Origin: Frankiaceae bacterium
GTDB taxonomy: Bacteria; Actinomycetota; Actinomycetes; Mycobacteriales; SCTD01
Assembly (NCBI GenBank): GCA_016650445.1
Contig: JAENVS010000026.1
Location: 1-64,000, forward strand
DNA length: 64,000 nucleotides
Direction: 5' to 3'
Positions 9,373 to 21,794 of the stretch are shown here, in pieces. Both the position numbers and the translations under genes were made by a program. Each line of letters opens with the position of its first letter. Within the stretch, counting starts at the first letter, position 1. The notes beneath the pieces were generated by a model. The model saw only the letters and a program-made list of their open reading frames with translations, did no database searches and was not told where the DNA came from.

Positions 9373-9422
9373 CGTCACAGGTCCCCGGCCGGAACCGTCA
9401 GGTCACGGTCGCTCCCTAGCGT
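9369..9422 (+). promoter_or_regulatory. narK promoter region
   Basis: A perfect 10-base palindrome GTGACGTCAC (9369-9378) overlaps the nnaR stop. GGAAC-n6-GTCAC at 9391-9406 resembles GlnR half sites, and a TAGCGT -10-like hexamer at 9417-9422 would start transcription near 9429, about 25 bases before the narK ATG. This is a plausible activator plus -10 arrangement, unproven. Confidence 0.35.
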
Positions 9423-9453
9423 CCTGCCGCACACCCACAGCGGAAGGACAATC

Positions 9454-10845
9454 ATGACGGCAGCACTCGACGTCGCCACCCTCGCTCCCGAGCGCAAGCC
9501 GGATGCGACGGACGCGCCTCGGCGGCACTGGCTCGACGACTGGCATCCGGAGGACCCGGCCTTCTGGGAACGCACCGGCGCCGCAGTGGCGAAGCGCAAC
9601 CTCGTCTTCTCGATCCTGTCCGAGCACATCGGCTTCTCCGTCTGGACGATGTGGTCGGTCCTGGTGCTGTTCCTGGGCCCGAGCTACGGGTTCGCGCCGC
9701 AGGACAAGTTCCTCCTGACGATCGTGCCCGCGCTCGTTGGGTCGCTGCTGCGGCTGCCCTACACGTTCGCCGTCGCCCGCTTCGGCGGTCGCAACTGGAC
9801 GGTGTTCAGCGCGTTGTTGCTCGTCGTACCGATGGTGATGGCGCTCGTCGTTCTCGAGCCGGGTGTCTCGTTGTCGACGCTGCTCGTTGTCGCCGCGTTC
9901 GCCGGTGTCGGTGGCGGCAACTTCGCCAGCTCCATGGCGAACATCAACGCGTTCTACCCCGACCGGCTGAAGGGGCGGGCGCTCGGGCTCAACGCCGGTG
10001 GCGGCAACCTCGGTGTCCCAGTCGTGCAGCTCGCCGGCCTCCTCGTCCTCGCGACGGCCGGCGCCGCGCATCCCCGCGTCCTCATCGGCGCCTACCTGCC
10101 GCTGATCGTCGTCGCGGCGTTCCTCGCCCTGCGCAACATGGACAACCTCACGTCCGCGAAGAACGACAGGCGGGCGATGCGCGACGTCAGCCGCGATCCG
10201 CACACGTGGGTGATGTCGTTCCTCTACATCGGCACGTTCGGCTCGTTCATCGGTTTCGGCTTCGCCTTCGGGCAGGTGCTGCAGGTGCAGTTCGCGAGCT
10301 CGTTCCCGACACCGCTGGACGCGGCGTACCTCACGTTCCTGGGTCCGCTCCTCGGGTCCCTGATCCGCCCGGTCGGCGGCATGATGGCCGACCGCTACGG
10401 CGGTGCTCGTGTCACCGCGATCACCTTCGTCGCCATGGCCGTCGGCGCAGCTGTCGTCCTCGTCGCGTCGCTGCAGGAGTCGCTGCCGCTCTTCGTCGTC
10501 GGGTTCACGACCCTGTTCGTCCTGAGCGGCATCGGCAACGGGTCGACGTACAAGATGATCCCGGCCATCTTCCGCGCGAAGGCGCAGCGCCACGTCGACG
10601 CCGGTGCCGACCGGGCGGTCAGCGAGCGTGAAGCGCGCCGGCTCTCTGGTGCGCTCATCGGCCTCGCCGGCGCGATCGGCGCGTTCGGCGGAGTGCTCGT
10701 CAACGTCGCCTTCCGGCAGTCGTTCCTGGAGACCGGCGCGGGCAACGCGGCGTACGTCGCGTTCCTCGTCTTCTACGGGGTGTGCGTCGTCGTGACGTGG
10801 GCGGTGTACCTGCGGCGGTCTCCCCGCCGACTCGTCGGCCTGTGA
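9454..10845 (+). CDS. narK: Nitrate/nitrite MFS transporter
   Basis: A 463-residue major facilitator of the nitrate/nitrite porter (NNP) family in the cytoplasmic membrane, with about 12 hydrophobic segments. Two nitrate-signature glycine-rich stretches are visible: GVGGGNFASSMANINAFYP with GLNAGGGNLG in the first half, and SGIGNGSTYKMIPAIF in the second. A soluble N-terminal stretch of ~45 residues (HWLDDWHPEDPAFWERTG) precedes the first helix, as in other NarK proteins. GGAAGGA lies seven bases before the ATG. It supplies nitrate to the adjacent nas/nir enzymes; uptake versus nitrite export cannot be told from sequence. Confidence 0.93.
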   Translation: MTAALDVATLAPERKPDATDAPRRHWLDDWHPEDPAFWERTGAAVAKRNLVFSILSEHIGFSVWTMWSVLVLFLGPSYGFAPQDKFLLTIVPALVGSLLRLPYTFAVARFGGRNWTVFSALLLVVPMVMALVVLEPGVSLSTLLVVAAFAGVGGGNFASSMANINAFYPDRLKGRALGLNAGGGNLGVPVVQLAGLLVLATAGAAHPRVLIGAYLPLIVVAAFLALRNMDNLTSAKNDRRAMRDVSRDPHTWVMSFLYIGTFGSFIGFGFAFGQVLQVQFASSFPTPLDAAYLTFLGPLLGSLIRPVGGMMADRYGGARVTAITFVAMAVGAAVVLVASLQESLPLFVVGFTTLFVLSGIGNGSTYKMIPAIFRAKAQRHVDAGADRAVSEREARRLSGALIGLAGAIGAFGGVLVNVAFRQSFLETGAGNAAYVAFLVFYGVCVVVTWAVYLRRSPRRLVGL

Positions 10846-10926
10846 CTCGGGGGACCATCGGGCCAGAGCCCCGCCGCGAAGTCAGGTCTGTCGCCAAGCG
10901 GGTGCTTGCTGCTTGACTGCGCCGAA

Positions 10927-10953
10927 GCCTGCCTCTGATCAACTGAGGCAGGC
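10927..10953. terminator. Bidirectional hairpin between narK and hydrolase gene
   Basis: A perfect 9-bp inverted repeat GCCTGCCTC / GAGGCAGGC (10927-10935 and 10945-10953) with a 9-base loop. It lies between two convergent genes. There is no T-run, as is common for actinobacterial terminators. Confidence 0.7.
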
Positions 10954-11010
10954 CTCAGCGCCGGCTCGGCACTCTGCCAGGTTGATGTCCTAGGCCGTGG
11001 GAGGCGGGGG

Positions 11011-11661
11011 TCACCAGCCGCGCTTGCGCCACTCCGATAGCGACGGGCGCTCGGCGCCGAGCGTCGTGTCGGACCCGTGACCCGGGTAGACCCACGTCGA
11101 GTCCGGGAAGGCGCCGAACAGCTTGGTGTCGACGTCGTCGATCAACGACGAGAAGCGCGCAGCGTCCTGCTCGGTGTTGCCCACGCCGCCCGGGAACAGC
11201 GCGTCACCGGTGAACAGGTGCCCACCTTCCGAGGGGTAGTGAAGCGCCACGGAACCCGGGGTGTGCCCCACCAGCGTGATGGCCGTCAGCTCGTGCGAGC
11301 CCACCCGCACGGTGTCGCCGTCGGACAGGACCCGGTCCACGGGCAACGGGAGGTCTGCTGCATCAGCCTGCGTTGCCAGCACGGGTGCGCCGGTCGCCTT
11401 CACCACGTCGATGAGGGCCTGCTGGTGGTCCCAGTGGCCGTGCGTCTCGACGACGCCGACGAGGGTGCCGTCACCGAGTGCCTCGAGCAGCCGTTCCGGG
11501 TCACCGGCCGCGTCGATCAGCAGCGTCTCGCCGGAGCCGGTGTCGCGCAGCAGGTAGCAGTTGTTGTTGAACGGGTTGGTCGCGATCTTCGTGATCGTCA
11601 GGCCGGGCAGCTCGCGGACGTCGACCGGGCCGCCGACGGCCACCTCGCCGGTGTAGCTCAC
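11011..11661 (-). CDS. MBL-fold hydrolase, glyoxalase II-like
   Basis: A 216-residue metallo-beta-lactamase-fold hydrolase. The metal-binding motif THGHWDH is at residues 73-79 (H74, H76, D78, H79), with further ligands expected at [17 protein letters not shown] and YPGHGSDT. N-terminal [10 protein letters not shown] is typical of the hydroxyacylglutathione-hydrolase-like group in Actinobacteria, which may act on mycothiol thioesters instead of glutathione; that is inference. The start is a GTG at 11661, seven bases after GAGGAGG; the frame extends upstream without a better start. It is convergent with narK and divergent from uvrA. Confidence 0.82.
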   Translation of the reverse strand: MSYTGEVAVGGPVDVRELPGLTITKIATNPFNNNCYLLRDTGSGETLLIDAAGDPERLLEALGDGTLVGVVETHGHWDHQQALIDVVKATGAPVLATQADAADLPLPVDRVLSDGDTVRVGSHELTAITLVGHTPGSVALHYPSEGGHLFTGDALFPGGVGNTEQDAARFSSLIDDVDTKLFGAFPDSTWVYPGHGSDTTLGAERPSLSEWRKRGW

Positions 11662-11866
11662 GCAGGTCCTCCTCGGGATGCCGGTCAGGTCAGCGCCACT
11701 CTGGCAGGTCTCGCAGGTCCTGCCTGGCCGCCTCGCGGGCTCCGGCGAGCTCTGGGGCAAGGGTCACGGGGGTCTCCCTGCGACGGCCGGAAGAGTTCTG
11801 TCGGATCCCGAGGTTAGCCTGGGGACGGCCTTGCTCTGCCGTGTGAAACCCGACGAAATGGACCTG

Positions 11867-14809
<2,943 letters not shown>

Positions 14810-14889
14810 CTCTTCCCGCGAACGGGCAGTCGCGCGCGTGTTGCTCGGCTAGCGTGCGGGCTCGCTCTCGTCATCCCGAAAGGCCCGGC

Positions 14890-16245
14890 ATGTCCCGCTC
14901 GACGCTGCGCACCGTCGTTCTTGCCGGCGGCCTCGTCGTCGCCCTGACCGGTCCGCTGGGCGGGGTCTCGGGGGCCGAACCGACGCCCTCGCCAGACCCG
15001 TCGGCGTCGGCGCTCCCCAGTCCTACCTCGAGCCCGACGCCGGTTCCGGCCGGGCCGTTCGTCGTCGCCCTCTCGTTGACGCGATCCGTCGGCACGGTCA
15101 CCTACGGCGGCACGGTCACGCTGTCGGGCGCGCTCACCCGGGCCGACGGCTCGCCGGTCGTCGATGCGCCGGTGCAGGTGCTGTCTCGCACCGGCGGCCA
15201 GGACAGCCGCGTCGTGCTGGCGACCGTGCGCACCGGCTCGGACGGCCGGCTGGTGCGGCTCGTCTCACCGCGCACGACCGCTGAGTACCAGCTGCGGTAC
15301 GGCGGTGACGCCCTGAACGCACCGGCGGTCAGCAACAAGGTGGTCACCACCCTCAAGCCCCGCATCAGCGGCGCCTTCTCGCCGGCCGGTCTCAAGCTCG
15401 GTCAGACGAGCGTCCTTCGCGGGTCGGTCGCGCCGGCGTACGCCGGAACCCGGCTCGCCATCCGCCGAAGGATGCCCGACGGCAGCTGGCGCGACACCGC
15501 GGTCGTGGGCATCGACGGCAACGGCGCCTACCGGTGGTCGGTGACGCCGAGCGTCATCGGACGCCACGTCTTCCAGGTCGTCCTGCCCGCCCGGCCCGCC
15601 CACCTGGAGGCGGCGACGCCGGCGATGGCCGTCCAGGTCGACCCCCGCGACCTCGGGCGGGGTGACCGCGGGGCCGACGTCCTGACGCTCGAGAAGCGGC
15701 TCGCCGCCGTGAAGGCCGACGTCGGGAAGATCGACGGACTCTTCGACTACGACCTCGCGCACGCGGTCGTCGCGTTCCAGAAGTCACAGGGCATCGCGCG
15801 GACGTTCCGCTACGACAGCGCGACGCGGCTGCGGCTGGGGTCGCCGGCGCCGGTGCAGCTGCGCTACCCGAAGGCCGGCCGCGCCGTCGAGATCAACCTG
15901 CGCCAGCAGGTTCTCTACCTGTCGGAGGGCGGGGTCCTGCGCCGCATCCTCGATGTCTCGAGCGGCAACGACCAGCTCTACGAGTCGGAAGGGGTGACGA
16001 GTCGGGCGACCACGCCGCGAGGCAGCTTCGCGATCACCCGCAAGATCGACGACCCGTATCACGAGAGCCCACTCGGCATCCTCTACCGACCGGCGTACTT
16101 CTACCGGGGCTGGGCCGTGCACGGCAGCGCCAGCGTGCCGGCGTACCCCGCAAGTCACGGGTGCGTCCGGATCACCAACGGGGCGATGGACCGCCTCTAC
16201 AACCTGCTCACCATCGGCACACCCCTCACGGTGTACTCCGGATAG
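14890..16245 (+). CDS. Secreted L,D-transpeptidase with peptidoglycan-binding domain
   Basis: A 451-residue exported cell-wall enzyme. An N-terminal signal sequence (about residues 1-29, ending VSGAE) is followed by a Pro/Ser-rich linker, two Ig-like repeats (about 55-255, each with a TYGGTVTLSG- or KLGQTSVLRG-like start), a peptidoglycan-binding-like domain (RGDRGADVLTLEKRL...VVAFQKSQG) and a YkuD catalytic domain. The catalytic motif HGSASVPAYPASHGCVRI contains the expected His, Ser-His-Gly and Cys (C425). Such enzymes form 3-3 peptidoglycan cross-links. AAAGG lies eight bases before the ATG and a TAGCGT hexamer at 14850-14855 may be its -10. It ends back-to-back with the SsgA-like gene. 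Confidence 0.9.
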   Translation: MSRSTLRTVVLAGGLVVALTGPLGGVSGAEPTPSPDPSASALPSPTSSPTPVPAGPFVVALSLTRSVGTVTYGGTVTLSGALTRADGSPVVDAPVQVLSRTGGQDSRVVLATVRTGSDGRLVRLVSPRTTAEYQLRYGGDALNAPAVSNKVVTTLKPRISGAFSPAGLKLGQTSVLRGSVAPAYAGTRLAIRRRMPDGSWRDTAVVGIDGNGAYRWSVTPSVIGRHVFQVVLPARPAHLEAATPAMAVQVDPRDLGRGDRGADVLTLEKRLAAVKADVGKIDGLFDYDLAHAVVAFQKSQGIARTFRYDSATRLRLGSPAPVQLRYPKAGRAVEINLRQQVLYLSEGGVLRRILDVSSGNDQLYESEGVTSRATTPRGSFAITRKIDDPYHESPLGILYRPAYFYRGWAVHGSASVPAYPASHGCVRITNGAMDRLYNLLTIGTPLTVYSG

Positions 16246-16668
16246 TCACTCCGACGCGAGCAGCCGCGCGAGCAGCGCATCGATCGTCTCGTCGCTGCGC
16301 TCCTCGCCGGCCGGGATGACCGCGTCGGTGCGATCGAGGAAGTCCAGGACGAGCTCTTTCGGCACCGAGACGCAGGCCGCGCGACCCGGCCGCTCCAGCT
16401 CGAACCAGACCCGGCCGAGCTGGTCGTCCGGACGGAACCGCACGTCACCGTCGCCGGTCGGCGCATCGAGGCCGTACCTCAGGAAGTCGCGCAGGATCAC
16501 CCACTCGCCCTGGGGCAGGCTGGGGTGGTCGGGCTCGGCCGTCAGCGTCAGCACGACCGCCAGCGGGTCGTCCGATCGCCAGGCGAGCCGCAGCACCGTC
16601 GTAAGGCCGCGGCCGGTCAGCCGGCCGTCGTCGAGGACGACCTCTGCCGCGACCTCGTCCTGGACCAC
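16246..16668 (-). CDS. SsgA family sporulation/cell-division regulator
   Basis: A 140-residue protein of the SsgA-like (SALP) family, small acidic proteins that steer septum placement and peptidoglycan work in sporulating actinobacteria. Family landmarks are in order: [10 protein letters not shown], the [25 protein letters not shown] block, [26 protein letters not shown] and the acidic tail [16 protein letters not shown]. Length is normal (130-145). The start is taken as a GTG at 16668-16666 giving [10 protein letters not shown]; no strong ribosome-binding site is seen, so the start is uncertain. It is convergent with the L,D-transpeptidase (stops adjacent) and divergent from uvrC. Confidence 0.85.
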   Translation of the reverse strand: MVQDEVAAEVVLDDGRLTGRGLTTVLRLAWRSDDPLAVVLTLTAEPDHPSLPQGEWVILRDFLRYGLDAPTGDGDVRFRPDDQLGRVWFELERPGRAACVSVPKELVLDFLDRTDAVIPAGEERSDETIDALLARLLASE

Positions 16669-16721
16669 CTGTCGAGGCTTGCACCCGCCCGGAATGCCCC
16701 GATGACCGGGGGTCCCGCACG

Positions 16722-16727
16722 TAGGCT
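16722..16727 (+). promoter_or_regulatory. Leaderless -10 element of uvrC
   Basis: TAGGCT ends seven bases before the uvrC GTG, which places transcription start at or next to the start codon. There is no Shine-Dalgarno in between. Confidence 0.65.
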
Positions 16728-16734
16728 GGAGCGC

Positions 16735-18801
16735 GTGGCAGACCCGTCGCCATCGAGGCGAGCACTGGCCCGCCCGGCGGCGGGGACGATCCCGGTCGGC
16801 CCGGGTGTCTACCGGTTCCGCGACGACCGCGGTCGGGTCATCTACGTCGGCAAGGCGAAGAGCCTGCGCAGCCGGTTGTCGTCGTACTTCCAGGACGTTG
16901 CCAACCTGCACCCGCGGACCCGGCAGATGGTCACGTCGGCGAGCTCGGTGGAGTGGACGGTCGTCACGACCGAGGTCGAGGCGCTGCAGCTGGAGTACAG
17001 CTGGATCAAGGAGTTCGACCCGCGGTTCAACGTCCGCTACCGCGACGACAAGAGCTACCCGTCCCTGGCCGTGACGCTCTTCGAGGACTACCCGCGGCTG
17101 CAGGTGATGCGCGGCCCGAAGAAGAAGGGCGTGCGCTACTTCGGTCCGTACGCGCATGCCTGGGCTATCCGGGAGACGCTCGACCTGCTGCTTCGTGTCT
17201 TCCCGGCGCGCACCTGCAGCGCCGGTGTCTTCAAGCGCGCGGGGCAGGTCGGCCGTCCGTGCCTGCTCGGGTACATCGGCAAGTGCAGTGCGCCATGCGT
17301 CGATCGGGTGACGCAGGAGGAGCACCGCGAGATCGTCGACGACTTCTGCGACTTCATGGCCGGCTCAACGGCGCGCTACCTGAAGCGGCTCGAGAAGGAG
17401 ATGTCCGAGGCCGCGAAGGCGCAGGAGTATGAACGCGCCGCCCGCCTCCGCGATGACATCGGAGCGCTGCGCCGGGCCGTGGAGAAGCAGACGGTCGTCC
17501 TCGGCGACGGCACCGACGCCGACGTCATCGCCGTGGCTGAGGACCAGCTCGAGGCCGCCATCCAGGTCTTCTACGTGCGGGGTGGTCGAGTCCGTGGCCA
17601 GCGCGGCTTCGTCGTCGACAAGGTCGAGGACCTCAGCACCGGTGAGGTCATTGGGCAGTTCCTCACCCAGGCGTACGGCGAGGACGACCCCGATGCAGTG
17701 CTCATGTCGGAGCCGGTCGATCGCCGCCTCGAGACCGGGGCCGGCGTCGTCACGGGGGAGGCATCCGACGTACCGCGTGAGGTGTTGGTGCCGGCGCTGC
17801 CGCCCGACGCAGACGCCATCAGCCAGTGGCTGTGCACCCTGCGGGGGACCAACGTCGTGCTGCGGGTGCCGCAGCGCGGCGACAAGAAGGCGCTGCTGGA
17901 GACGGTCGAGCGCAACGCGAAGCAGGCGTTTGCGCTGCACAAGACGAAGCGCGCGAGTGACCTGACGGCGCGGTCGAAGGCGCTCGCCGAGATCCAGGAG
18001 GCACTCGGGCTCGGCGAGGCGCCGCTGCGGATCGAGTGCTTCGACGTGTCCAACCTGCAGGGCACGTCGGTCGTCGCGTCGATGGTTGTCTTCGAGGACG
18101 GGCTGGCTCGCAAGTCGGAGTACCGCACGTTCGCGGTGAAGGGCGTCGAGGGTCAGGACGACGTCGCGTCGATCCACGAGGTGATCCGCCGGCGCTTCGC
18201 CCGCTACGTCGCAGAGCGGATCGAGGAGGGCGAGCTCGACGCCGCAGAGGTCGGTGAGGACGCGGCGCCGCACTCGCCGATCGACCCCGAGACCGGCCGG
18301 CCGCGCCGGTTCGCCTACCCACCGCAGCTCGTCGTCGTCGACGGCGGGCAACCGCAGGTCGCGGCGGCGAAGCGCGCGCTCGACGAGCTCGGCGTCGACG
18401 ACGTCGCGCTGTGCGGGCTCGCGAAACGGCTCGAGGAGGTCTGGCTGCCCGGTGAAGACGCTCCCGTCATCCTGCCGAGGACCAGCGAGGGCCTCTACCT
18501 GCTGCAGCGGGTGCGCGACGAGGCGCACCGCTTCGCGATCACGTTCCACCGCAAGAAGCGGTCGAAGTCGATGGTCGAGTCCGCCCTCGACGACATCGCG
18601 GGCCTCGGGGCGACGCGCAAGAAGTCGTTGCTGCGACACTTCGGTTCGCTCAAGCGACTCAAGGCCGCGACCGTGGAGGACGTGATGGAGGTGCCCGGCG
18701 TGGGTCGGCGTACGGCGGAGTCCGTCGTCGCGGCCCTGGCCGGCGCTGCGCCCGACGTTCCGGCCTTCGACCCGCTCACCGGTGAGGTCGTCTCCTCGTG
18801 A
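16735..18801 (+). CDS. uvrC: Excinuclease ABC subunit C
   Basis: A 688-residue incision endonuclease of nucleotide excision repair. The N-terminal GIY-YIG nuclease domain starts at about residue 20 ([26 protein letters not shown]). A UVR helical-hairpin motif near 215-245 ([15 protein letters not shown]) binds UvrB. The RNase H-like second nuclease domain follows ([30 protein letters not shown]), and tandem helix-hairpin-helix motifs close the protein ([29 protein letters not shown]). The start is a GTG at 16735 that appears leaderless. The stop overlaps the rapZ start (GTGA), opening the conserved uvrC-rapZ-yvcK-whiA run. Confidence 0.96.
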   Translation: MADPSPSRRALARPAAGTIPVGPGVYRFRDDRGRVIYVGKAKSLRSRLSSYFQDVANLHPRTRQMVTSASSVEWTVVTTEVEALQLEYSWIKEFDPRFNVRYRDDKSYPSLAVTLFEDYPRLQVMRGPKKKGVRYFGPYAHAWAIRETLDLLLRVFPARTCSAGVFKRAGQVGRPCLLGYIGKCSAPCVDRVTQEEHREIVDDFCDFMAGSTARYLKRLEKEMSEAAKAQEYERAARLRDDIGALRRAVEKQTVVLGDGTDADVIAVAEDQLEAAIQVFYVRGGRVRGQRGFVVDKVEDLSTGEVIGQFLTQAYGEDDPDAVLMSEPVDRRLETGAGVVTGEASDVPREVLVPALPPDADAISQWLCTLRGTNVVLRVPQRGDKKALLETVERNAKQAFALHKTKRASDLTARSKALAEIQEALGLGEAPLRIECFDVSNLQGTSVVASMVVFEDGLARKSEYRTFAVKGVEGQDDVASIHEVIRRRFARYVAERIEEGELDAAEVGEDAAPHSPIDPETGRPRRFAYPPQLVVVDGGQPQVAAAKRALDELGVDDVALCGLAKRLEEVWLPGEDAPVILPRTSEGLYLLQRVRDEAHRFAITFHRKKRSKSMVESALDDIAGLGATRKKSLLRHFGSLKRLKAATVEDVMEVPGVGRRTAESVVAALAGAAPDVPAFDPLTGEVVSS

Positions 18802-19673
18802 CGGCGCCGCACGGCCTCGAGGTCGTCGTCGTCACAGGGCTGTCCGGTGCCGGGCGGTCGACGGCCGCGAAGTGCCTGGAGGACCTCGGCTGGTTCGTCG
18901 TCGACAACCTGCCGCCCGCGCTGCTGTCGACGATGGTCGACCTCGGCTCACGGTCGCAGGGCGCGGTGTCGAAGATCGCCGTCGTGGCCGACGTCCGCTC
19001 GCGCGCGTTCTCGTCCGACCTGCGCACCGCGATCGACGAGACCGAGCGGCGCGGCGTGCACCCGCGGGTGCTGTTCCTCGAAGCGAGCGACGACGCTCTG
19101 GTACGCCGGTTCGAGAGCGTCCGGCGGCCGCATCCGATGCAGGGGGACGGACGGCTGGTCGACGGGATCGCCGCCGAGCGACAGCTGCTGCTCGACCTGC
19201 GCGGCGACGCCGACCTGGTGCTCGACACGTCGCTGCTCAACGTGCACGAGCTCCGCGGGAAGGTGGCCGCGGCGTTCGGCGCTGAGACCGACACCGACGC
19301 GCTGCAGGTGACGGTGCTGTCCTTCGGGTTCAAGTACGGCCTGCCCGTCGACGCAGACCTGGTGGTCGACTGCCGGTTCCTGCCCAACCCGCACTGGGTG
19401 CCGGAGCTGCGGCCGATGACCGGACGCGACGACGCCGTGCGCGACTACGTGCTCTCTCGGCCGGGAGCGGAGGAGTTCCTGGACCGCTACCAGGGCGTGC
19501 TCGAGCTGGTCACCGCGGGCTACAAGCGCGAGGGGAAGCACTACGCGCTCCTCGCCGTCGGCTGCACGGGTGGCAAGCACCGCAGCGTCGCGATGGCCGA
19601 GCAGCTCGCCGCGCGCCTGCGCGCGGCCGGCACCGAGGTCACCGTCACGCACCGCGACCTGGGCCGCGAGTGA
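18798..19673 (+). CDS. rapZ: RapZ-family nucleotide-binding protein
   Basis: A 291-residue RapZ/YvcJ P-loop protein. Walker A reads GLSGAGRS, with Arg where most P-loops have Lys; this variant is frequent in actinobacterial members from memory. DNLPP follows at ~34-38, and the C-terminal domain has [19 protein letters not shown] and [11 protein letters not shown]. In E. coli RapZ guides RNase E to the GlmZ small RNA; in Gram-positives the role is less clear and linked to cell-wall amino-sugar balance. The GTG start overlaps the uvrC stop by four bases. Confidence 0.93.
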   Translation: MTAPHGLEVVVVTGLSGAGRSTAAKCLEDLGWFVVDNLPPALLSTMVDLGSRSQGAVSKIAVVADVRSRAFSSDLRTAIDETERRGVHPRVLFLEASDDALVRRFESVRRPHPMQGDGRLVDGIAAERQLLLDLRGDADLVLDTSLLNVHELRGKVAAAFGAETDTDALQVTVLSFGFKYGLPVDADLVVDCRFLPNPHWVPELRPMTGRDDAVRDYVLSRPGAEEFLDRYQGVLELVTAGYKREGKHYALLAVGCTGGKHRSVAMAEQLAARLRAAGTEVTVTHRDLGRE

Positions 19674-19704
19674 TAGCCCCACATCGCCGCCGCGGGGGCC
19701 CCGA

Positions 19705-20661
19705 GTGAACCGCAACCCCAAGGTGGTTGCCCTCGGAGGCGGCCACGGGCTGGCGGCCTCGCTGCAGGCGCTGCGGCGGGTCACGCCTGAGCTGACGGCG
19801 GTGGTCACCGTCGCCGACGACGGCGGTTCCAGCGGCCGGCTGCGGGATGAGCTCGACGCCCTCCCCCCTGGCGACCTGCGGATGGCGCTCGCCGCGATGG
19901 CCGGCGATGACGACTGGGCCCAGACATGGTCCCGCCTGCTGCAGCACCGCTTCGGTGGCACCGGACCCCTCGCCGGCCACGCCGTCGGCAACCTCCTGCT
20001 CGCGGGCCTCGCGCAGTCGACCGGCGATCCCGTCGTCGCTCTCGACCTCGTCGCCCGGATGTTGGGCGTCACCGGCCGCGTCCTGCCGATGAGCCCGGTT
20101 CCGCTGGAGATCTGCGCCGAGGTCATCGGGCTGGTCCCCGGCGCCCCCTCCGAGATCACCGAGGTCGTGGGCCAGGTGGCGGTCGCGACCACGCCCGGGC
20201 TCGTCGCCGCCGTGCACCTGCGGCCGCCGAACCCGCCGGCCTGCAAGGAAGCGGTGCGGGCGGTCGAGGAGGCCGACTGGGTCGTCTTCGGTCCGGGCTC
20301 GTGGTTCACGAGCGTCCTGCCTCACCTGCTCGTGCCCGACCTGAGCGATGCGCTGCACCGGACGACAGCTCGCCGGGTGGTCGCGCTGAACCTCGCGCCG
20401 CAGGCGGGCGAGACCGAGGGGTTCACCCCCGAGTCGTACCTCGACGTGCTCGCGGCGCACGCGCCGGAGCTGCAGATCGACGTGGTTCTCGCCGACGAGA
20501 GCATGGTCGTGGACAGGCGTGGTCTCATGGCTGCAGCGCAGTCAGTGGGCGGACGGCTGGTGCTCTCGTCGATGGCTCTCGGCGACGGGACCCCACGGCA
20601 CGACCCCCAGCGGCTGGCGCGTGCATATGAAGAGGTCTTCGGAGGAGTCGCATGGCGATGA
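19705..20661 (+). CDS. yvcK: Gluconeogenesis factor YvcK/CuvA family
   Basis: A 318-residue member of the YvcK/CofD-like family, which binds UDP-sugars and is needed for normal peptidoglycan synthesis and growth on gluconeogenic carbon. Visible motifs are [16 protein letters not shown] near the start, [16 protein letters not shown] (about 35-50), [22 protein letters not shown] and a C-terminal [13 protein letters not shown]. The start is the GTG at 19705. It lies 31 bases after rapZ and overlaps whiA by ten bases. Confidence 0.93.
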   Translation: MNRNPKVVALGGGHGLAASLQALRRVTPELTAVVTVADDGGSSGRLRDELDALPPGDLRMALAAMAGDDDWAQTWSRLLQHRFGGTGPLAGHAVGNLLLAGLAQSTGDPVVALDLVARMLGVTGRVLPMSPVPLEICAEVIGLVPGAPSEITEVVGQVAVATTPGLVAAVHLRPPNPPACKEAVRAVEEADWVVFGPGSWFTSVLPHLLVPDLSDALHRTTARRVVALNLAPQAGETEGFTPESYLDVLAAHAPELQIDVVLADESMVVDRRGLMAAAQSVGGRLVLSSMALGDGTPRHDPQRLARAYEEVFGGVAWR

Positions 20662-21638
20662 CGGCAGCCGTCAAGGACGAGCTCTCCCGTCTGACGGTGA
20701 CCAAGCCCTGCTGCCGCAAGGCGGAGATGGCCTCGCTGCTCCGGTTCGCGGGCGGGCTGCACCTCGTCGCCGGCAAGATCGTCGTCGAGGCCGAGCTCGA
20801 CACCGGCATCACGGCCCGGCGCCTGCGCAAGGAGGTCGCCGAGGTCTACGGGCACGCCAGCGACGTCCATGTGGTCGCGGCCGGGGGACTGCGCAAGGGC
20901 AACCGCTACGTCGTCCGCATCTCGAAGGACGGCGACGGGCTGGCGCGGCAGACCGGCCTCGTCGACGGGCAGGGCCGGCCGGTCCGCGGACTTCCCCCCT
21001 CCGTCGTCAGCGGCGCCACCTGTGACGCTGCGGCGGCCTGGCGCGGCGCGTTCCTCGCCCACGGGTCGCTGACCGAGCCCGGCCGCTCGTCGTCGCTCGA
21101 GATCACCTGCCCGGGGCCGGAGGCGGCTCTCGCCCTCGTCGGCGCGGCTCGCCGCATCGGTGTCCAGGCCAAGGCCCGGGAGGTGCGCGGCATCGACCGG
21201 GTCGTCGTGCGCGACGGCGACGCCATCGGCGTGCTCCTGACCAGGCTGGGCGCCCACGAGAGCGTGCTCGCCTGGGAGGAGCGCCGGATGCGCCGCGAGG
21301 TGCGCGCGACCGCCAACCGGCTGGCCAACTTCGATGACGCCAACCTGCGCCGGTCGGCGCGGGCGGCGGTGGCCGCGGGTGCCCGGGTGGAGCGCGCGCT
21401 CGAGATCCTCGGCGACGACGCGCCCGATCACCTGCTGCAGGCGGGCCGGCTGCGGATGGAGCACGCCAACGCCTCGCTCGAGGAGCTCGGCGCCCTCGCC
21501 GACCCGCCGATGACCAAGGACGCCGTCGCGGGTCGCATCCGGCGCCTGCTGGCCATGGCGGACAAGCGGGCGGCCGACCTCGGCATCCCCGACACGGAGG
21601 CCAACGTCACCCCCGAGATGCTCGAAGGCGCTCCCTAA
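20652..21638 (+). CDS. whiA: Sporulation/cell-division regulator WhiA
   Basis: A 328-residue WhiA: an N-terminal LAGLIDADG homing-endonuclease-like fold without nuclease function (about 1-215, with [17 protein letters not shown] and [21 protein letters not shown]) and a C-terminal helix-turn-helix domain ([46 protein letters not shown]). In streptomycetes WhiA with WhiB switches on sporulation septation genes; in non-sporulating Gram-positives it affects division and chromosome segregation. GGAGGAG sits four bases before the ATG at 20652 and ten before an in-frame ATG at 20658, so either may be used. A 61-bp palindromic repeat follows the gene. Confidence 0.96.
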   Translation: MAMTAAVKDELSRLTVTKPCCRKAEMASLLRFAGGLHLVAGKIVVEAELDTGITARRLRKEVAEVYGHASDVHVVAAGGLRKGNRYVVRISKDGDGLARQTGLVDGQGRPVRGLPPSVVSGATCDAAAAWRGAFLAHGSLTEPGRSSSLEITCPGPEAALALVGAARRIGVQAKAREVRGIDRVVVRDGDAIGVLLTRLGAHESVLAWEERRMRREVRATANRLANFDDANLRRSARAAVAAGARVERALEILGDDAPDHLLQAGRLRMEHANASLEELGALADPPMTKDAVAGRIRRLLAMADKRAADLGIPDTEANVTPEMLEGAP

Positions 21639-21664
21639 CCCATCGGCCCCGCCCCTTCACCTAG

Positions 21665-21725
21665 ACGATCACCGCCGGCTGAGCGTCCAGTCCACGCTCA
21701 CCGTTCAGCGGTGATCATCTTTGGG
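21665..21725. repeat. 61-bp palindromic repeat, left copy
   Basis: Starts ACGATCACCGCCGG and ends GGTGATCATCTTTGGG. Outer arms are GATCACCGC (21667-21675) and GCGGTGATC (21708-21716); inner arms TGAGCGT (21680-21686) and ACGCTCA (21694-21700). It forms a nested stem. It follows whiA and may also act as its terminator. The same 61-bp layout recurs at 22667. Confidence 0.85.
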
Positions 21726-21794
21726 CGGCCGCGAGCATCCACAGATGCGGGGGACTGTGCACTCGCGCACGGCGGTTGCAGCCAGGCTCCCCGC

